Part shown: piece by piece, positions 42,109-50,680 of the stretch | Layout of the letters: each line of letters starts with the position of its first letter | Position numbering within the stretch: position 1 is the stretch's first letter | NCBI RefSeq assembly: GCF_001552215.1 | Contig: NZ_BCQT01000015.1 | Coordinates: forward strand, 124,001 to 188,000 | DNA length: 64,000 nt | Source: Actinomadura macra NBRC 14102 | GTDB taxonomy: Bacteria > Actinomycetota > Actinomycetes > Streptosporangiales > Streptosporangiaceae | Reading direction: 5' to 3' | Notes under the pieces: generated by a model | Databases searched by the model: none | What the model was told of the DNA's origin: nothing | What the model saw: the letters and a program-made list of their open reading frames with translations, nothing else | Made by a program: the position numbers and the translations under genes

Positions 42109-43799
42109 CGGCCCGAGGGCGAGCGTGGCGAGCCGTGGTCGCCGCTGTACAACTCGTCGTGACGCTGGCCGCAGCCGGATGCGGAGCGGAGGGCGAGGGG
42201 GCGACCTATGCGCCCGGACGGCTCGCCGCCTACGACATCAACCCCACCCCGCGGGATCGCGTCACGGACGGCGGGACGCTGCGTTGGCCGCTGCCCGAAT
42301 TTCCGTCCCAGTGGAACTTCAACCACGTCAACGGGACGAAGGGCGTCGTCGAGCATGTCGTCCAAGGCGCGCTGCCCTATCTCATGCGCGCTGATGAGAA
42401 GGCCGTGCCGCATCCCGTTCCGGAGTACCTCCAATCGGCCACCCTTGAGCGCACTAGCGCCGGTCAGATCGTCACCTACCGGCTCAACCCGAAGGCCAGG
42501 TGGTCTGACGGCCGCCCCCTCGGCTCCAGCGATTTCGCCGCGCAGGCCCACGCCCTCTCTGGACGAGACCCGCGTTTCCAGGTCGCGACCGTCACCGGCT
42601 ACCGGCAGATCACGCGTATCGAGCAGGGAACCAGCGCCGACGAGGTCAAGGTGAGCTTCGCCGGGACCTACGCGGACTGGAGGAGCCTGTTCAGCCCCCT
42701 CTATCCGGCGTCCGCCTATGCGGACCCAGCCGCGTTCAACACCGGTTGGTTGGATCGTCTACCCGTCACGGCGGGCCCCTTCAAACTCCAGAGGCTTGAC
42801 CAAACCGCGAAGACGGTGACGATGGTGCGCGATCCGGCCTGGTGGGGCGCGCCCGCCAAGCTCGATCGGATCGTCTACCGCACGATCGACGGCAGCGCTA
42901 TTCCGGGCGCGTTCGCCAACAACGAGATAGACCTGATGGACGTCGGTCTCGACGCGGGCGCGCTGCGCCGGGCCGAGCAGGTACGCGGCGCAACGGTGCG
43001 GAGGGCCGGAGGGCCGGACTGGCGGCACTTCACCTTCAATGCCGCTGGGCCGATCCTGTCCGATCCGCGCGTGCGGCGGGCCGTGATGCTGGGCATCGAC
43101 CGGCGGGCCATCGCACGCTCCGATCTGTCCGGCCTCGGTGTGCCCGTGCAGACCCTGGGCAACCACTTCTACGTCAACACCCAGGACGGCTACCAGGACA
43201 ATTCCGGGGAACTCGGTGGCTACGATCCCGCAGCGGCCCGGCGGCTTCTCGACGAGGCGGGTTGGACGCCCGGTGGCGAGTACCGCGCCAAGGACGGGCG
43301 GGTTCTCGCCCTGCGGTTCGTGGTTCCGGCCGGAGTACCCGGCGGAAAGCAGGAGGGGGAGTTGGCGCGCGCGCTGCTCGAACGGGTCGGCGTCCGGGTG
43401 GACATCGAGACCGTGCCCGCCGACGACGTCTTCGACCGGTACGTGACCCCCGGCGACTTCGACATCGTCCCCTTCTCCTGGCTCGGCACGTCGTTCCCGG
43501 TCTCGCCGATGAAATCGGTCTTCGCGCGCCCGAACGATGGCCGCATCCAGCAGAACTACTCCCGCACCGGGACGGAAGCGATCGACACGGCCATGGACCG
43601 TGCGATAGCCGAAGTCGATCCGGCGCGAACGCACGTTCTGGTGAACGAGGTCGATCGGCTGGTCTGGCGCCAGGCATCCGTCTTGCCGCTTTACCAGCGT
43701 CCCCAGATCGTCGCCGCGCGCGCAGACCTGGCCAACTTCGGTGCTTGCGGCTTCTTCGAACCTGCCTATCAGGACATCGGTTTCACAAGCACGGACTGA
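42105..43799 (+). CDS. Oligopeptide-type ABC transporter substrate-binding lipoprotein
   Basis: Binding protein of 564 residues (SBP_bac_5). The signal peptide ends in the lipobox AAAGC (about residues 22-26). The mature region contains YRLNPKARWSDGRPLGSSDF, the class signature, and DPRVRRAVMLGIDRRAIA. The GTG start overlaps the ATPase stop by GTGA, so all four transporter genes are translationally coupled, with the binding protein last, an unusual order compared with the common oppA-first operons. Whether it carries peptides, nickel or glycolipid-type ligands cannot be read from sequence. Confidence 0.92.
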   Translation: MTARGRAWRAVVAAVQLVVTLAAAGCGAEGEGATYAPGRLAAYDINPTPRDRVTDGGTLRWPLPEFPSQWNFNHVNGTKGVVEHVVQGALPYLMRADEKAVPHPVPEYLQSATLERTSAGQIVTYRLNPKARWSDGRPLGSSDFAAQAHALSGRDPRFQVATVTGYRQITRIEQGTSADEVKVSFAGTYADWRSLFSPLYPASAYADPAAFNTGWLDRLPVTAGPFKLQRLDQTAKTVTMVRDPAWWGAPAKLDRIVYRTIDGSAIPGAFANNEIDLMDVGLDAGALRRAEQVRGATVRRAGGPDWRHFTFNAAGPILSDPRVRRAVMLGIDRRAIARSDLSGLGVPVQTLGNHFYVNTQDGYQDNSGELGGYDPAAARRLLDEAGWTPGGEYRAKDGRVLALRFVVPAGVPGGKQEGELARALLERVGVRVDIETVPADDVFDRYVTPGDFDIVPFSWLGTSFPVSPMKSVFARPNDGRIQQNYSRTGTEAIDTAMDRAIAEVDPARTHVLVNEVDRLVWRQASVLPLYQRPQIVAARADLANFGACGFFEPAYQDIGFTSTD

Positions 43800-43833
43800 A
43801 GAACCCGGACGGCAGGGCTGACGGCTGAAACCC

Positions 43834-43858
43834 GGCCAGGGATGTCGTTTCCCGGGCC
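43834..43858. terminator. Convergent terminator after the peptide transporter
   Basis: GGCC-A-GGGA (43834-43842) pairs with TCCC-G-GGCC (43850-43858), a 9-bp stem with one mismatch and a 7-nt loop. It lies in the 65-bp gap between converging genes. Confidence 0.6.
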
Positions 43859-43864
43859 TGGCGA

Positions 43865-44593
43865 TCAGGGGAAGGCGAGGCCGATGCCCCTGCGGTCGCT
43901 TGTGAAACGGGCATTCCATACGTAGAGCCGCAGGTCATCCGCCGACACGCCTTCCTTGAGCGGAAGATCGGAGGCGATCCGCACGATGTAGGAGGCACCC
44001 GCCGGGATCATCGTGCTGCCGTTCTCGTCGACCGGCGCCTTCGCCTCGCCGACCCGTGCGGTGATCTCGCTGTGGTTGGGGAGCGTGCACAACTCGTCCG
44101 GGATGCCTACCTGCGGCATGCACCGCTCCTGCGCGGCCGGGGTGATCTGCGCCTTCGGCATGAACAAGTCCGCGGGGTAGTCCAGCAGGACCGGCCGGCG
44201 CTGACTGTTGGTGAGGACGTAGTCGGCGTAAGCGTAGGTGGTACCCGCCGGTGGGGCCTGCGTGGCGCCCAGCGGTCGCCGGGAGGTCCCGGCCCTGACG
44301 GCGGCCAGGTTGTAGCCGTACCCCTCCGGGGTTGTGATGCTCAGCGGAGGACCGGCCTTGGGGGCGGACTCCGCGGGGATCCGCGTGTCGGTGCCGCCCT
44401 GACTGGTCAGCGAAGGGCGGCCGGATTCTCCGGCCGAATCAGAATCCGGACGGAGATAGACGATCCCGGCGGCGACGGCGGCGATGCCGACGACCCCCGT
44501 GAGCGCCCCGGCGAGGCCAAGTCGGCCAAGGCCGCCGCGTTTTCGCCGGCGGTGCGAGCGGTGGTTGCCGGGCGACTGGTGACTGGTGCGCAT
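43865..44593 (-). CDS. Membrane-anchored hypothetical protein
   Basis: Protein of 242 residues with a very basic N-terminus (HRSHRRRKRGG), one membrane segment (about 24-46) and an extracytoplasmic domain. That domain has two cysteines close together (ERCMPQVGIPDELCTLPN), likely a disulfide, and a beta-rich sequence with YADYVLTNSQRRPVLLDYPADLF, reminiscent of immunoglobulin-like DUF4352 folds (weak resemblance). I recognise no family. It converges on the peptide transporter and is followed upstream by the glycolate oxidase genes on the same strand. Confidence 0.7.
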   Translation of the reverse strand: MRTSHQSPGNHRSHRRRKRGGLGRLGLAGALTGVVGIAAVAAGIVYLRPDSDSAGESGRPSLTSQGGTDTRIPAESAPKAGPPLSITTPEGYGYNLAAVRAGTSRRPLGATQAPPAGTTYAYADYVLTNSQRRPVLLDYPADLFMPKAQITPAAQERCMPQVGIPDELCTLPNHSEITARVGEAKAPVDENGSTMIPAGASYIVRIASDLPLKEGVSADDLRLYVWNARFTSDRRGIGLAFP

Positions 44594-44691
44594 GGTCCTC
44601 CGTGCTCCCCTCAGGCCCTCTGAGCGGGCCCAGAAAGCGCTCCTCCCAGCGGGCCAGACAGACTACCGGACGCCCGAATCGGTGGCCGAAG

Positions 44692-44708
44692 CCCGCCCAC
44701 CAGGCGGG
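44692..44708 (-). terminator. Terminator-like hairpin after glcF
   Basis: CCCGCC (44692-44697) pairs with GGCGGG (44703-44708) around a 5-nt loop, 28 bp beyond the glcF stop when read leftwards. Short but perfect. Confidence 0.45.
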
Positions 44709-44735
44709 ATCCGGACAAACCTGCCGGTCAGGACG

Positions 44736-46022
44736 CTACGAAGTACGCCTGATAAGGGCATCGCGACCGAGCGCTCGCAGCGAGGCGTCGAGCACCTGTG
44801 CGGTGTGCGCGACCGCGATGTCCGTGCCACGGCGACGCAACGCGGTGGCGATCTGCATGGAGCAGCCGGGGTTGGCGGCGACCAGTAGTTCGGCCCCGGT
44901 CGCGTCCACGTTCACCGCCTTCCGGTCGCCGAGTTCGGCGGCCGCCTCGGGCTGCAGGAGGTTGTAGGTCCCGGCGGAGCCACAGCAGATCTCCGGGTCT
45001 GTGATCTCCCGGACGGTCAACTCCGGGATCCCCGCCAGCAGAGAGCGGGGCTGGCTGCGAATCCCTTGGGCGTGAGAGAGGTGACAGGCGTCGTGATAGG
45101 CGACGGTGACCGGCAGCGGTGCGCGTGTGGCTCGCGGCCCTAGCTCCACCAGGAACTCGGCCAGGTCGCGCGTCCTGGCGGACAGCGCGGTCGCACGGCG
45201 CGACCATGCCGGATCGTCCGCGAGCAGCGTCGCGTAGTCCTTCATCGCCGAGCCGCAGCCTGCCGCGTTCACCACGAGGACGTCGACGTGCTCGAAGGTC
45301 TCGACCGTGCGGCGGGCGAACGCGCGGGCCTCGTCCTCGCGACCCGAGTGCAGGGAGAGGGCCCCGCAGCACCCCTGCCCCTTCGGGATCACCACGTCGC
45401 AACCCTCAAGCGCCAGGACGCGCGCCGTGGCCGCGTTGACGCCCGGGAAGAACTCGCTCTGGACACAGCCCGTCAGCATCCCGACGGTGGCGCGACGGCC
45501 GCCGCGCGCGGCGACCCGTTCCGGCAACCGGGGTGCCCTGCCGAGCGGCGGGGCGAGTCGCTCCATCGCCGCGAGGGACGGCGAGATGCGCTCCAGCACG
45601 CCCGTACGCCGGACGAGACGGTCCAGACCCGTCTTCTGGTAGGCGCGCAGGGGGCCGCGCAGGGCGCGGAGACGCCGCCGGTACGGGAACAGACGGAAGA
45701 TGGCCTCACGTATCACGCGCTCTTGCAGCGGACGAGGATGCTCACGTTCCACGTTTGCGCGGGTCGTCTCGATGAGCCGGTCGTACTGCACACCGGACGG
45801 ACAAGCCGTGACACACGCCATGCACCCCAGGCAACGGTCGAAATGCTCGACCATCGGTCCGCTCAGCGGCGCTCCCTCCGCGTGCTGCTGCATCAGATGG
45901 ATGCGGCCCCGGGGAGAGTCCATCTCCTCGCCCCACAGGACGTACGTCGGGCAGGTCGGCAAGCAGAAACCACAGTGCACGCAGTCGCCGAGCAGGTTCG
46001 GAAAGTCGTCCTCAGCGCTCAT
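44736..46022 (-). CDS. glcF: Glycolate oxidase iron-sulfur subunit GlcF
   Basis: Electron-transfer subunit of glycolate dehydrogenase, 428 residues. Two [4Fe-4S] ferredoxin motifs are complete: CVHCGFCLPTCP (Cys14, 17, 20, 24) and CLGCMACVTACP (Cys64, 67, 70, 74). Two CCG domains follow, with KGQGCCGALSLHSG and EICCGSAGTYNLLQP. It passes electrons from the flavin subunits to the respiratory chain. It is the third gene of glcD-glcE-glcF. Its start codon lies 37 bp beyond the glcE stop because a 19-bp segment has been triplicated at the junction. Confidence 0.95.
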   Translation of the reverse strand: MSAEDDFPNLLGDCVHCGFCLPTCPTYVLWGEEMDSPRGRIHLMQQHAEGAPLSGPMVEHFDRCLGCMACVTACPSGVQYDRLIETTRANVEREHPRPLQERVIREAIFRLFPYRRRLRALRGPLRAYQKTGLDRLVRRTGVLERISPSLAAMERLAPPLGRAPRLPERVAARGGRRATVGMLTGCVQSEFFPGVNAATARVLALEGCDVVIPKGQGCCGALSLHSGREDEARAFARRTVETFEHVDVLVVNAAGCGSAMKDYATLLADDPAWSRRATALSARTRDLAEFLVELGPRATRAPLPVTVAYHDACHLSHAQGIRSQPRSLLAGIPELTVREITDPEICCGSAGTYNLLQPEAAAELGDRKAVNVDATGAELLVAANPGCSMQIATALRRRGTDIAVAHTAQVLDASLRALGRDALIRRTS

Positions 46023-46068
46023 CAGATACCCCAGCGCTCATCAGATACCTCAATGTTCATCAGATACC
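46019..46068. repeat. Three-copy 19-bp repeat at the glcE-glcF junction
   Basis: TCATCAGATACC recurs at 46019, 46038 and 46057, exactly 19 bp apart. On the coding (minus) strand each copy reads GGTATCTGATGA, that is, a stop and start overlap (TGATG) preceded by a ribosome-site-like stretch. The rightmost copy holds the glcE stop; the leftmost holds the glcF start. The middle and right copies offer ATGs that open frames of only 9 and 12 codons. Confidence 0.85.
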
Positions 46069-47259
46069 TCCCACGAACCGTCCGGGGGACAGCCGGTGGT
46101 CGGGATCGAACTGGTCCTTGACGCGCCGCATCAGCGCGAGGGCCGGGACAGGTCCCCAAAAGTCGATGTCGCCCCGCACCTCCTGCGGCGCGTAACGGAC
46201 GACGGCGCCGCCCTTATGGGGCGCCAGGGCGGTGCGGAGCGTCTCCAGGACACCGGCTACCTCGCCGGGTGCCAGGCCCGGGGGAAGCCCGATATGGCCG
46301 TGCCCGTTGGCGCTCCACGTCATGCCGATCCCCGGTGCCGCTTGTTCCACCGCGGTGATCAGCTGGGGGAGAGCCGTGGGCGGTGCGGTGACGTCGACAA
46401 GGGCGTTGCCCTCTGGGTAGGCGCCCCACCCGGCCGGGGCCTTCTCTGCGACCTGGCCACCCAGAAGATCAGCTGTCCGCTGAGCGCGGGCGGCGACCCC
46501 GTCTGGGACACCTTCCAGCAGGACCGCGACCGAGCCGGGGCCGAGGTACTCGATCGCGCTCGGTGCCACCGTCGAATGCAGTACGGACTGCACGGCCTCG
46601 TACGCCTCCCCAGCATCACCCACGGGACAGCACACCCACGCCCGTGCGGCCGGGATCGGATGCAGTCGGAAGGTCACCTCCACGATCAGCCCCAGCGTCC
46701 CGTACGAGCCGCAGAAGAGCCGGCCCAGGTCGTACCCGGCGACGTTCTTGACGACCTTGCCGCCCGAGTGGGCCACCTGGCCGTCCGCGCGGACGATCGT
46801 GAGCCCGATGACCAGATCGCGGGGCGAGCCGTACAAGAACCGGAGCGGACCCGCCGCACCCGCCGCGACCGTGCCGCCGACCGTGGAACCTGGCAGGGGC
46901 ACGTCCAAGGTCAGCCGCTGACCCTTCTCGGCCAGCACCTCACCAAGGCGGTCCATGGAAAGTCCCGCCTGCGCCTTCACCACAAGGTCACCCGAAGCGT
47001 GCTCTACCACTTCGTCCAGCCGGTGGGTGTCCACCAGCAGATCGCAGCGTCGCGGGGGAGCCCCCCAATCCAGACGTGTCTCGGCACCACGCGGAACGAC
47101 GGTGAGACCCGTCTGCGCGGCCACGCGCATGACCTCTGCGGCCTCGTCCAGGGTCTTCGGCGCCGCCACCATCGCCGGTTCGACACCGAGTATCCCCTCA
47201 GCGGGCTCACCTGGACGGACATCGCCGCAGACCCGCGCAAGGGCATCCAGAGTCCGCAT
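46060..47259 (-). CDS. glcE: Glycolate oxidase FAD subunit GlcE
   Basis: Flavin subunit of 399 residues with an FAD_binding_4 domain: MRVAAQTGLTVVPRGAETRLDWG, then LPLPGSTVGGTVAAGAAGPLRF-like segments (key residues GSTVGGTVAA) and GGKVVKNVAGYDLGRLFCGSYGTLG, the strongly conserved FAD region of GlcE. Start ATG overlaps the glcD stop by one base (TGATG). It forms a heterotrimer with GlcD and GlcF at the membrane (family knowledge). Confidence 0.93.
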   Translation of the reverse strand: MRTLDALARVCGDVRPGEPAEGILGVEPAMVAAPKTLDEAAEVMRVAAQTGLTVVPRGAETRLDWGAPPRRCDLLVDTHRLDEVVEHASGDLVVKAQAGLSMDRLGEVLAEKGQRLTLDVPLPGSTVGGTVAAGAAGPLRFLYGSPRDLVIGLTIVRADGQVAHSGGKVVKNVAGYDLGRLFCGSYGTLGLIVEVTFRLHPIPAARAWVCCPVGDAGEAYEAVQSVLHSTVAPSAIEYLGPGSVAVLLEGVPDGVAARAQRTADLLGGQVAEKAPAGWGAYPEGNALVDVTAPPTALPQLITAVEQAAPGIGMTWSANGHGHIGLPPGLAPGEVAGVLETLRTALAPHKGGAVVRYAPQEVRGDIDFWGPVPALALMRRVKDQFDPDHRLSPGRFVGGI

Positions 47260-48707
47260 CAGAAGATCTCCGCCTTCCCCTCGTACGGATGCGGTCCCTT
47301 GTGCACGCCTGGGACCTCCCCGCACAGCCGCGGCGTGGGAAAGACCTTGCCCGGATTGCAGAGTCCACCCGGATCGAATCCGCAACGCACCATCTGCATC
47401 GTGTCCAGATCGGCGTCCGTGAACATGCGCGGCATGTAGCGGGACTTGTCCACGCCGACACCGTGTTCGCCGGTGATGGACCCGCCGTGCTCGATGCACA
47501 GATCGAGGATCGCCCCGGACACCTCCTCGGCACGTTCCGCCGCGCCCGGCTCGGCGTCGTCGAACAGCACCAGCGGATGCAGGTTGCCGTCCCCCGCGTG
47601 GAAGACGTTCGCCACCCGCACCCCCGACTCCGCCGACAGCGCGTCGATCCGCGCCAGCACCCGCGGCAGTGACGTCCTCGGGATCACGCCGTCCTGGACG
47701 AGATAGGCGGGGCTGATCCGGCCCACGGCCGCGAATGCGGACTTGCGCCCGGTCCAGATGAGCGCCCGCTCGGCGTCGTCGGCGGCGATCCGGACCTCGA
47801 AGGCCCCCGCGTCCCGGCAGAGCCGCTCCACCTCGGCGAACTGCGCCGCCACCTCCGGCTCCGGACCGTCCAGCTCGACGATCAGCACCGCACCCGCGCC
47901 GGTCGGGTACTCGCAGCGCACCGCCGCCTCGGCGGCCTCGATCGACAGCGCGTCCATCATCTCGATCGCCGCTGGAACGACTCCCGCCCCGATGATCGCC
48001 GACACCGCGGCGCCGCCCGCCTCGATCGACCCGAACGCCGCGAGCAGCGTCTGGACGGTCTCGGGCACCCGCGTCAGCCGCACCGTGATCTTGGTGGTGA
48101 TGCCGAGCGTGCCCTCCGCCCCGACGAACACGCCCAGCAGGTCGTATCCGGGGTCGTCCGCGGACAGCTCCACCAGCTCGCCGTCGGGCGTGACGATCTC
48201 GCAGGCGAGCACATGATGCGCGGTGAATCCGTACTTCAGACAGTGCGCGCCACCGGAGTTCTCGGCGACGTTGCCCCCGACGGAGCAGATCTGCTGGCTG
48301 GAGGGGTCGGGCGCGAAGTAGTACCCGTGCGGCCGGGTCGCGCGGGAGACGTCCAGATTGATCACACCGGGCTCGACCACGGCCCGCCGGTTCGGAATGT
48401 CGATCTCCAGGATCCGCCGCATCCTGGACGTGACGATCAGTACGCCGTCCGTTCGCGGCAGCGCGCCACCGGACAGGCCGGTTCCCGATCCGCGCGCCAC
48501 GTACGGGACTCCGCTGGAAACGCACTCCCGGACGATCGCCGCGACCTGCTCGGCCGTGTCGGGGAGGACGACGACACCGGGCGTGGCCCGATGGTTGGTC
48601 AACCCATCGCACTCATACGTCCGCAACCGCACCGGGTCCGTGACGACCCGGTCCGCACCGAGCAGCCCCTCGAACCGCAGGGCCAGCCCAGACAGTTCCG
48701 TTTCCAT
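47259..48707 (-). CDS. glcD: Glycolate oxidase catalytic FAD subunit GlcD
   Basis: Oxidises glycolate to glyoxylate; 482 residues. The PCMH-type FAD domain includes YVARGSGTGLSGGALP and DPSSQQICSVGGNVAENSGG, and the C-terminal FAD-oxidase domain contains FHAGDGNLHP and ITGEHGVG, all standard for GlcD. I start at the ATG at 48707 with GGAGGAG upstream; the frame extends 19 codons further without support. It heads the glcD-glcE-glcF operon and lies downstream of malate synthase on the same strand, separated by a hairpin. Some D-lactate dehydrogenases share this three-subunit layout, so substrate choice leans on the aceB neighbour. Confidence 0.93.
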   Translation of the reverse strand: METELSGLALRFEGLLGADRVVTDPVRLRTYECDGLTNHRATPGVVVLPDTAEQVAAIVRECVSSGVPYVARGSGTGLSGGALPRTDGVLIVTSRMRRILEIDIPNRRAVVEPGVINLDVSRATRPHGYYFAPDPSSQQICSVGGNVAENSGGAHCLKYGFTAHHVLACEIVTPDGELVELSADDPGYDLLGVFVGAEGTLGITTKITVRLTRVPETVQTLLAAFGSIEAGGAAVSAIIGAGVVPAAIEMMDALSIEAAEAAVRCEYPTGAGAVLIVELDGPEPEVAAQFAEVERLCRDAGAFEVRIAADDAERALIWTGRKSAFAAVGRISPAYLVQDGVIPRTSLPRVLARIDALSAESGVRVANVFHAGDGNLHPLVLFDDAEPGAAERAEEVSGAILDLCIEHGGSITGEHGVGVDKSRYMPRMFTDADLDTMQMVRCGFDPGGLCNPGKVFPTPRLCGEVPGVHKGPHPYEGKAEIF

Positions 48708-48747
48708 CTCCTCCACCCTCCTCCCAACCCCACAAGGCTCGCAATAT

Positions 48748-48778
48748 CGCCCCAACCCTGCCATCAGGGGTTGGGGCG
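48748..48778 (-). terminator. Hairpin between aceB and glcD
   Basis: CGCCCCAACCCTG (48748-48760) pairs with CAGGGGTTGGGGCG (48765-48778), leaving one bulged G and a 4-nt loop. It follows the aceB stop and precedes glcD, so aceB and glcDEF are probably separate or only partly linked transcripts. Confidence 0.75.
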
Positions 48779-48794
48779 GGCGCCCCTGAAACGG

Positions 48795-50402
48795 CTACTC
48801 CATGCGCTCGTAGGCGGGGGTGGTGAGGAACTCCGAGTAGTCATCGGCCAGCGTGACCTCCTTGAAGAGGGCCACGGCCTGGTTGTACCGGGGTTCGTTG
48901 AACGCCTCGCCCAGTTCGGCGCGGATGCCGGCCAGCTCTTCGTCCAGGATCCCCTCGACCAGTTCCCTGGTGACCTTCGGGCCGTCCTTGAGCGAGATGC
49001 CGTTGTAGATCCACTGCCACACCTGGGAACGCGAGATCTCCGCGGTGGCGGCGTCCTCCATCAGGTTGTGGATGGCGACCGCCCCCGCGCCGTCCAGCCA
49101 GGTGGCGAGGTAGCGCAGCGCCACGTCGATGTTGTTGCGCAGGCCCGCCTCGGTGATGTCGCCGGGCGTCGCCGCGACGTTCAGCAGGTCGGCCGCCGAG
49201 ACCCGCACGTCCTCGCGGAGCCGGCCGCGCTGGTTGGGCTCCTTTCCGAGGACGCCGTCGAAGACCTCGCGGCAGACCGGGACCAGGTCGGGGTGCGCCA
49301 CCCAGGAGCCGTCGAACCCGTCGCCGGACTCGCGGGCCTTGTCGGCTCGCACCTTCTCCAGCGCGACCTTGTTGACCGCCTCGTCCCGCCGGGACGGGAT
49401 GAACGCCGCCATCCCGCCGATCGCGTGCGCGCCCCGCTTGTGGCACGTCCGGACGAGCAGCTCGGTGTAGGCGCGCATGAACGGCGCCGTCATCGTGATC
49501 GCGTTCCGCTCGGGCAGGACGAACGCGGCGCCCCGGTCCCGGAACTTCTTGATCACCGAGAAGAGGTAGTCCCAGCGGCCCGCGTTCAGGCCCGCGGAGT
49601 GGTCGCGCAGCTCGTAGAGGATCTCCTCCATCTCGAACGCCGCCGGGATCGTCTCGATCAGCACCGTCGCGCGGATGGTGCCGCGCGGGATCTCCAGGGT
49701 GTCCTGGGCGAGGTTGAAGGCGTCGTTCCAGAGCCGCGCCTCAAGGTGGCTCTCCATCTTCGGCAGGTAGTAGTAGGGCCCCTTGCCCTTGGCGAGCTGC
49801 CTGCGGGCGCTGTGGAAGAAGTAGAGCCCGAAGTCGAAGAGCGAACCGGACATGGGCTCGCCGTCGATGAGGAGGTGCTTCTCCTCCATGTGCCAGCCGC
49901 GTGGCCGGACGACGATGGTCGCGAGCTCGGCGTCGTCCTTGAGCGCGTAGGACTTGCCGCTCTTGGCGTCGGTGAAGTCGATGGTGCGGTCGAGGGCGTC
50001 CCGCAGGTTGAGCTGACCTTCGACCATGTTGTTCCAGAGCGGGGTGTTGGCGTCCTCGAAGTCGGCCAGCCACACCTTGGCGCCCGAGTTGAGGGCGTTG
50101 ATGGTCATCTTCCGGTCCGTCGGGCCGGTGATCTCGACGCGGCGGTCCTCCAGGCCGGGCGCGGGCTCGGCGACACGCCAGGCGCCGTCGTTGCGAACAT
50201 CAGCGGTCTCGGGCAGGAAGTCCAGCGTCCCGCCCTCCGAGAGCCGCCGCTGCCGCTCGGCCCTGGCCGCCAGCAGCTCCTTCCGGCGCGCGCCGAACTC
50301 CCGCTGCAGGAGCGCGAGGAGATCGAGCGCCTCGGGGGTCAAGATCTCCTCGTACCGCTCGCCGAGCGGCCCGGTCACCTCGATGCCGTCGCGTTCAGCC
50401 AT
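48795..50402 (-). CDS. aceB: Malate synthase A
   Basis: Condenses glyoxylate with acetyl-CoA to malate; 535 residues, the length of the A isoform. The family signature DHSAGLNAGRWDYLFS is present, as are LNSGAKVWLADFEDANTPLW and the catalytic RGTIRATVLIETIPAAFEMEEI region. The ATG start is followed by an acidic N-terminus. It lies just upstream of glycolate oxidase genes, so the products link glycolate to central metabolism. No isocitrate lyase is in the window. A perfect small palindrome just before the start codon is a likely operator. Confidence 0.96.
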   Translation of the reverse strand: MAERDGIEVTGPLGERYEEILTPEALDLLALLQREFGARRKELLAARAERQRRLSEGGTLDFLPETADVRNDGAWRVAEPAPGLEDRRVEITGPTDRKMTINALNSGAKVWLADFEDANTPLWNNMVEGQLNLRDALDRTIDFTDAKSGKSYALKDDAELATIVVRPRGWHMEEKHLLIDGEPMSGSLFDFGLYFFHSARRQLAKGKGPYYYLPKMESHLEARLWNDAFNLAQDTLEIPRGTIRATVLIETIPAAFEMEEILYELRDHSAGLNAGRWDYLFSVIKKFRDRGAAFVLPERNAITMTAPFMRAYTELLVRTCHKRGAHAIGGMAAFIPSRRDEAVNKVALEKVRADKARESGDGFDGSWVAHPDLVPVCREVFDGVLGKEPNQRGRLREDVRVSAADLLNVAATPGDITEAGLRNNIDVALRYLATWLDGAGAVAIHNLMEDAATAEISRSQVWQWIYNGISLKDGPKVTRELVEGILDEELAGIRAELGEAFNEPRYNQAVALFKEVTLADDYSEFLTTPAYERME

Positions 50403-50415
50403 CAGCCTGCCGACC

Positions 50416-50430
50416 TTTCGTATAGCGAAA
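50416..50430. promoter_or_regulatory. Palindromic operator at the aceB start (IclR/AllR-like)
   Basis: TTTCG-TATAG-CGAAA is a perfect inverted repeat with 5-bp arms, lying 13 to 28 bases upstream of the aceB start codon. IclR-family repressors that control glyoxylate genes bind short palindromes of this type (family knowledge); which regulator acts here is unknown as none is encoded in the window. Confidence 0.55.
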
Positions 50431-50680
50431 TTCCACTTCTGTCTCGTGGAGAACGCTACTCTTCGGTTTCGAGGCCGGTCAAAGCGGGGTCGCCCGGATG
50501 GAGCGCGATCCCGTCGCCCGCCCCCGGCGCCGTCCTGCCGCCCTCGGGCCGTCCTGCCACGTCGGCGGTGTCCCCCCGCGCGCCCATGTCAACCTCGTGA
50601 TATTCGCGTGACCACGCCGGACGGCCGTGAGACGATCGACGGGAAGAAAAGGCCGCGCCGCGGCGTTCGACTGAGGACAT

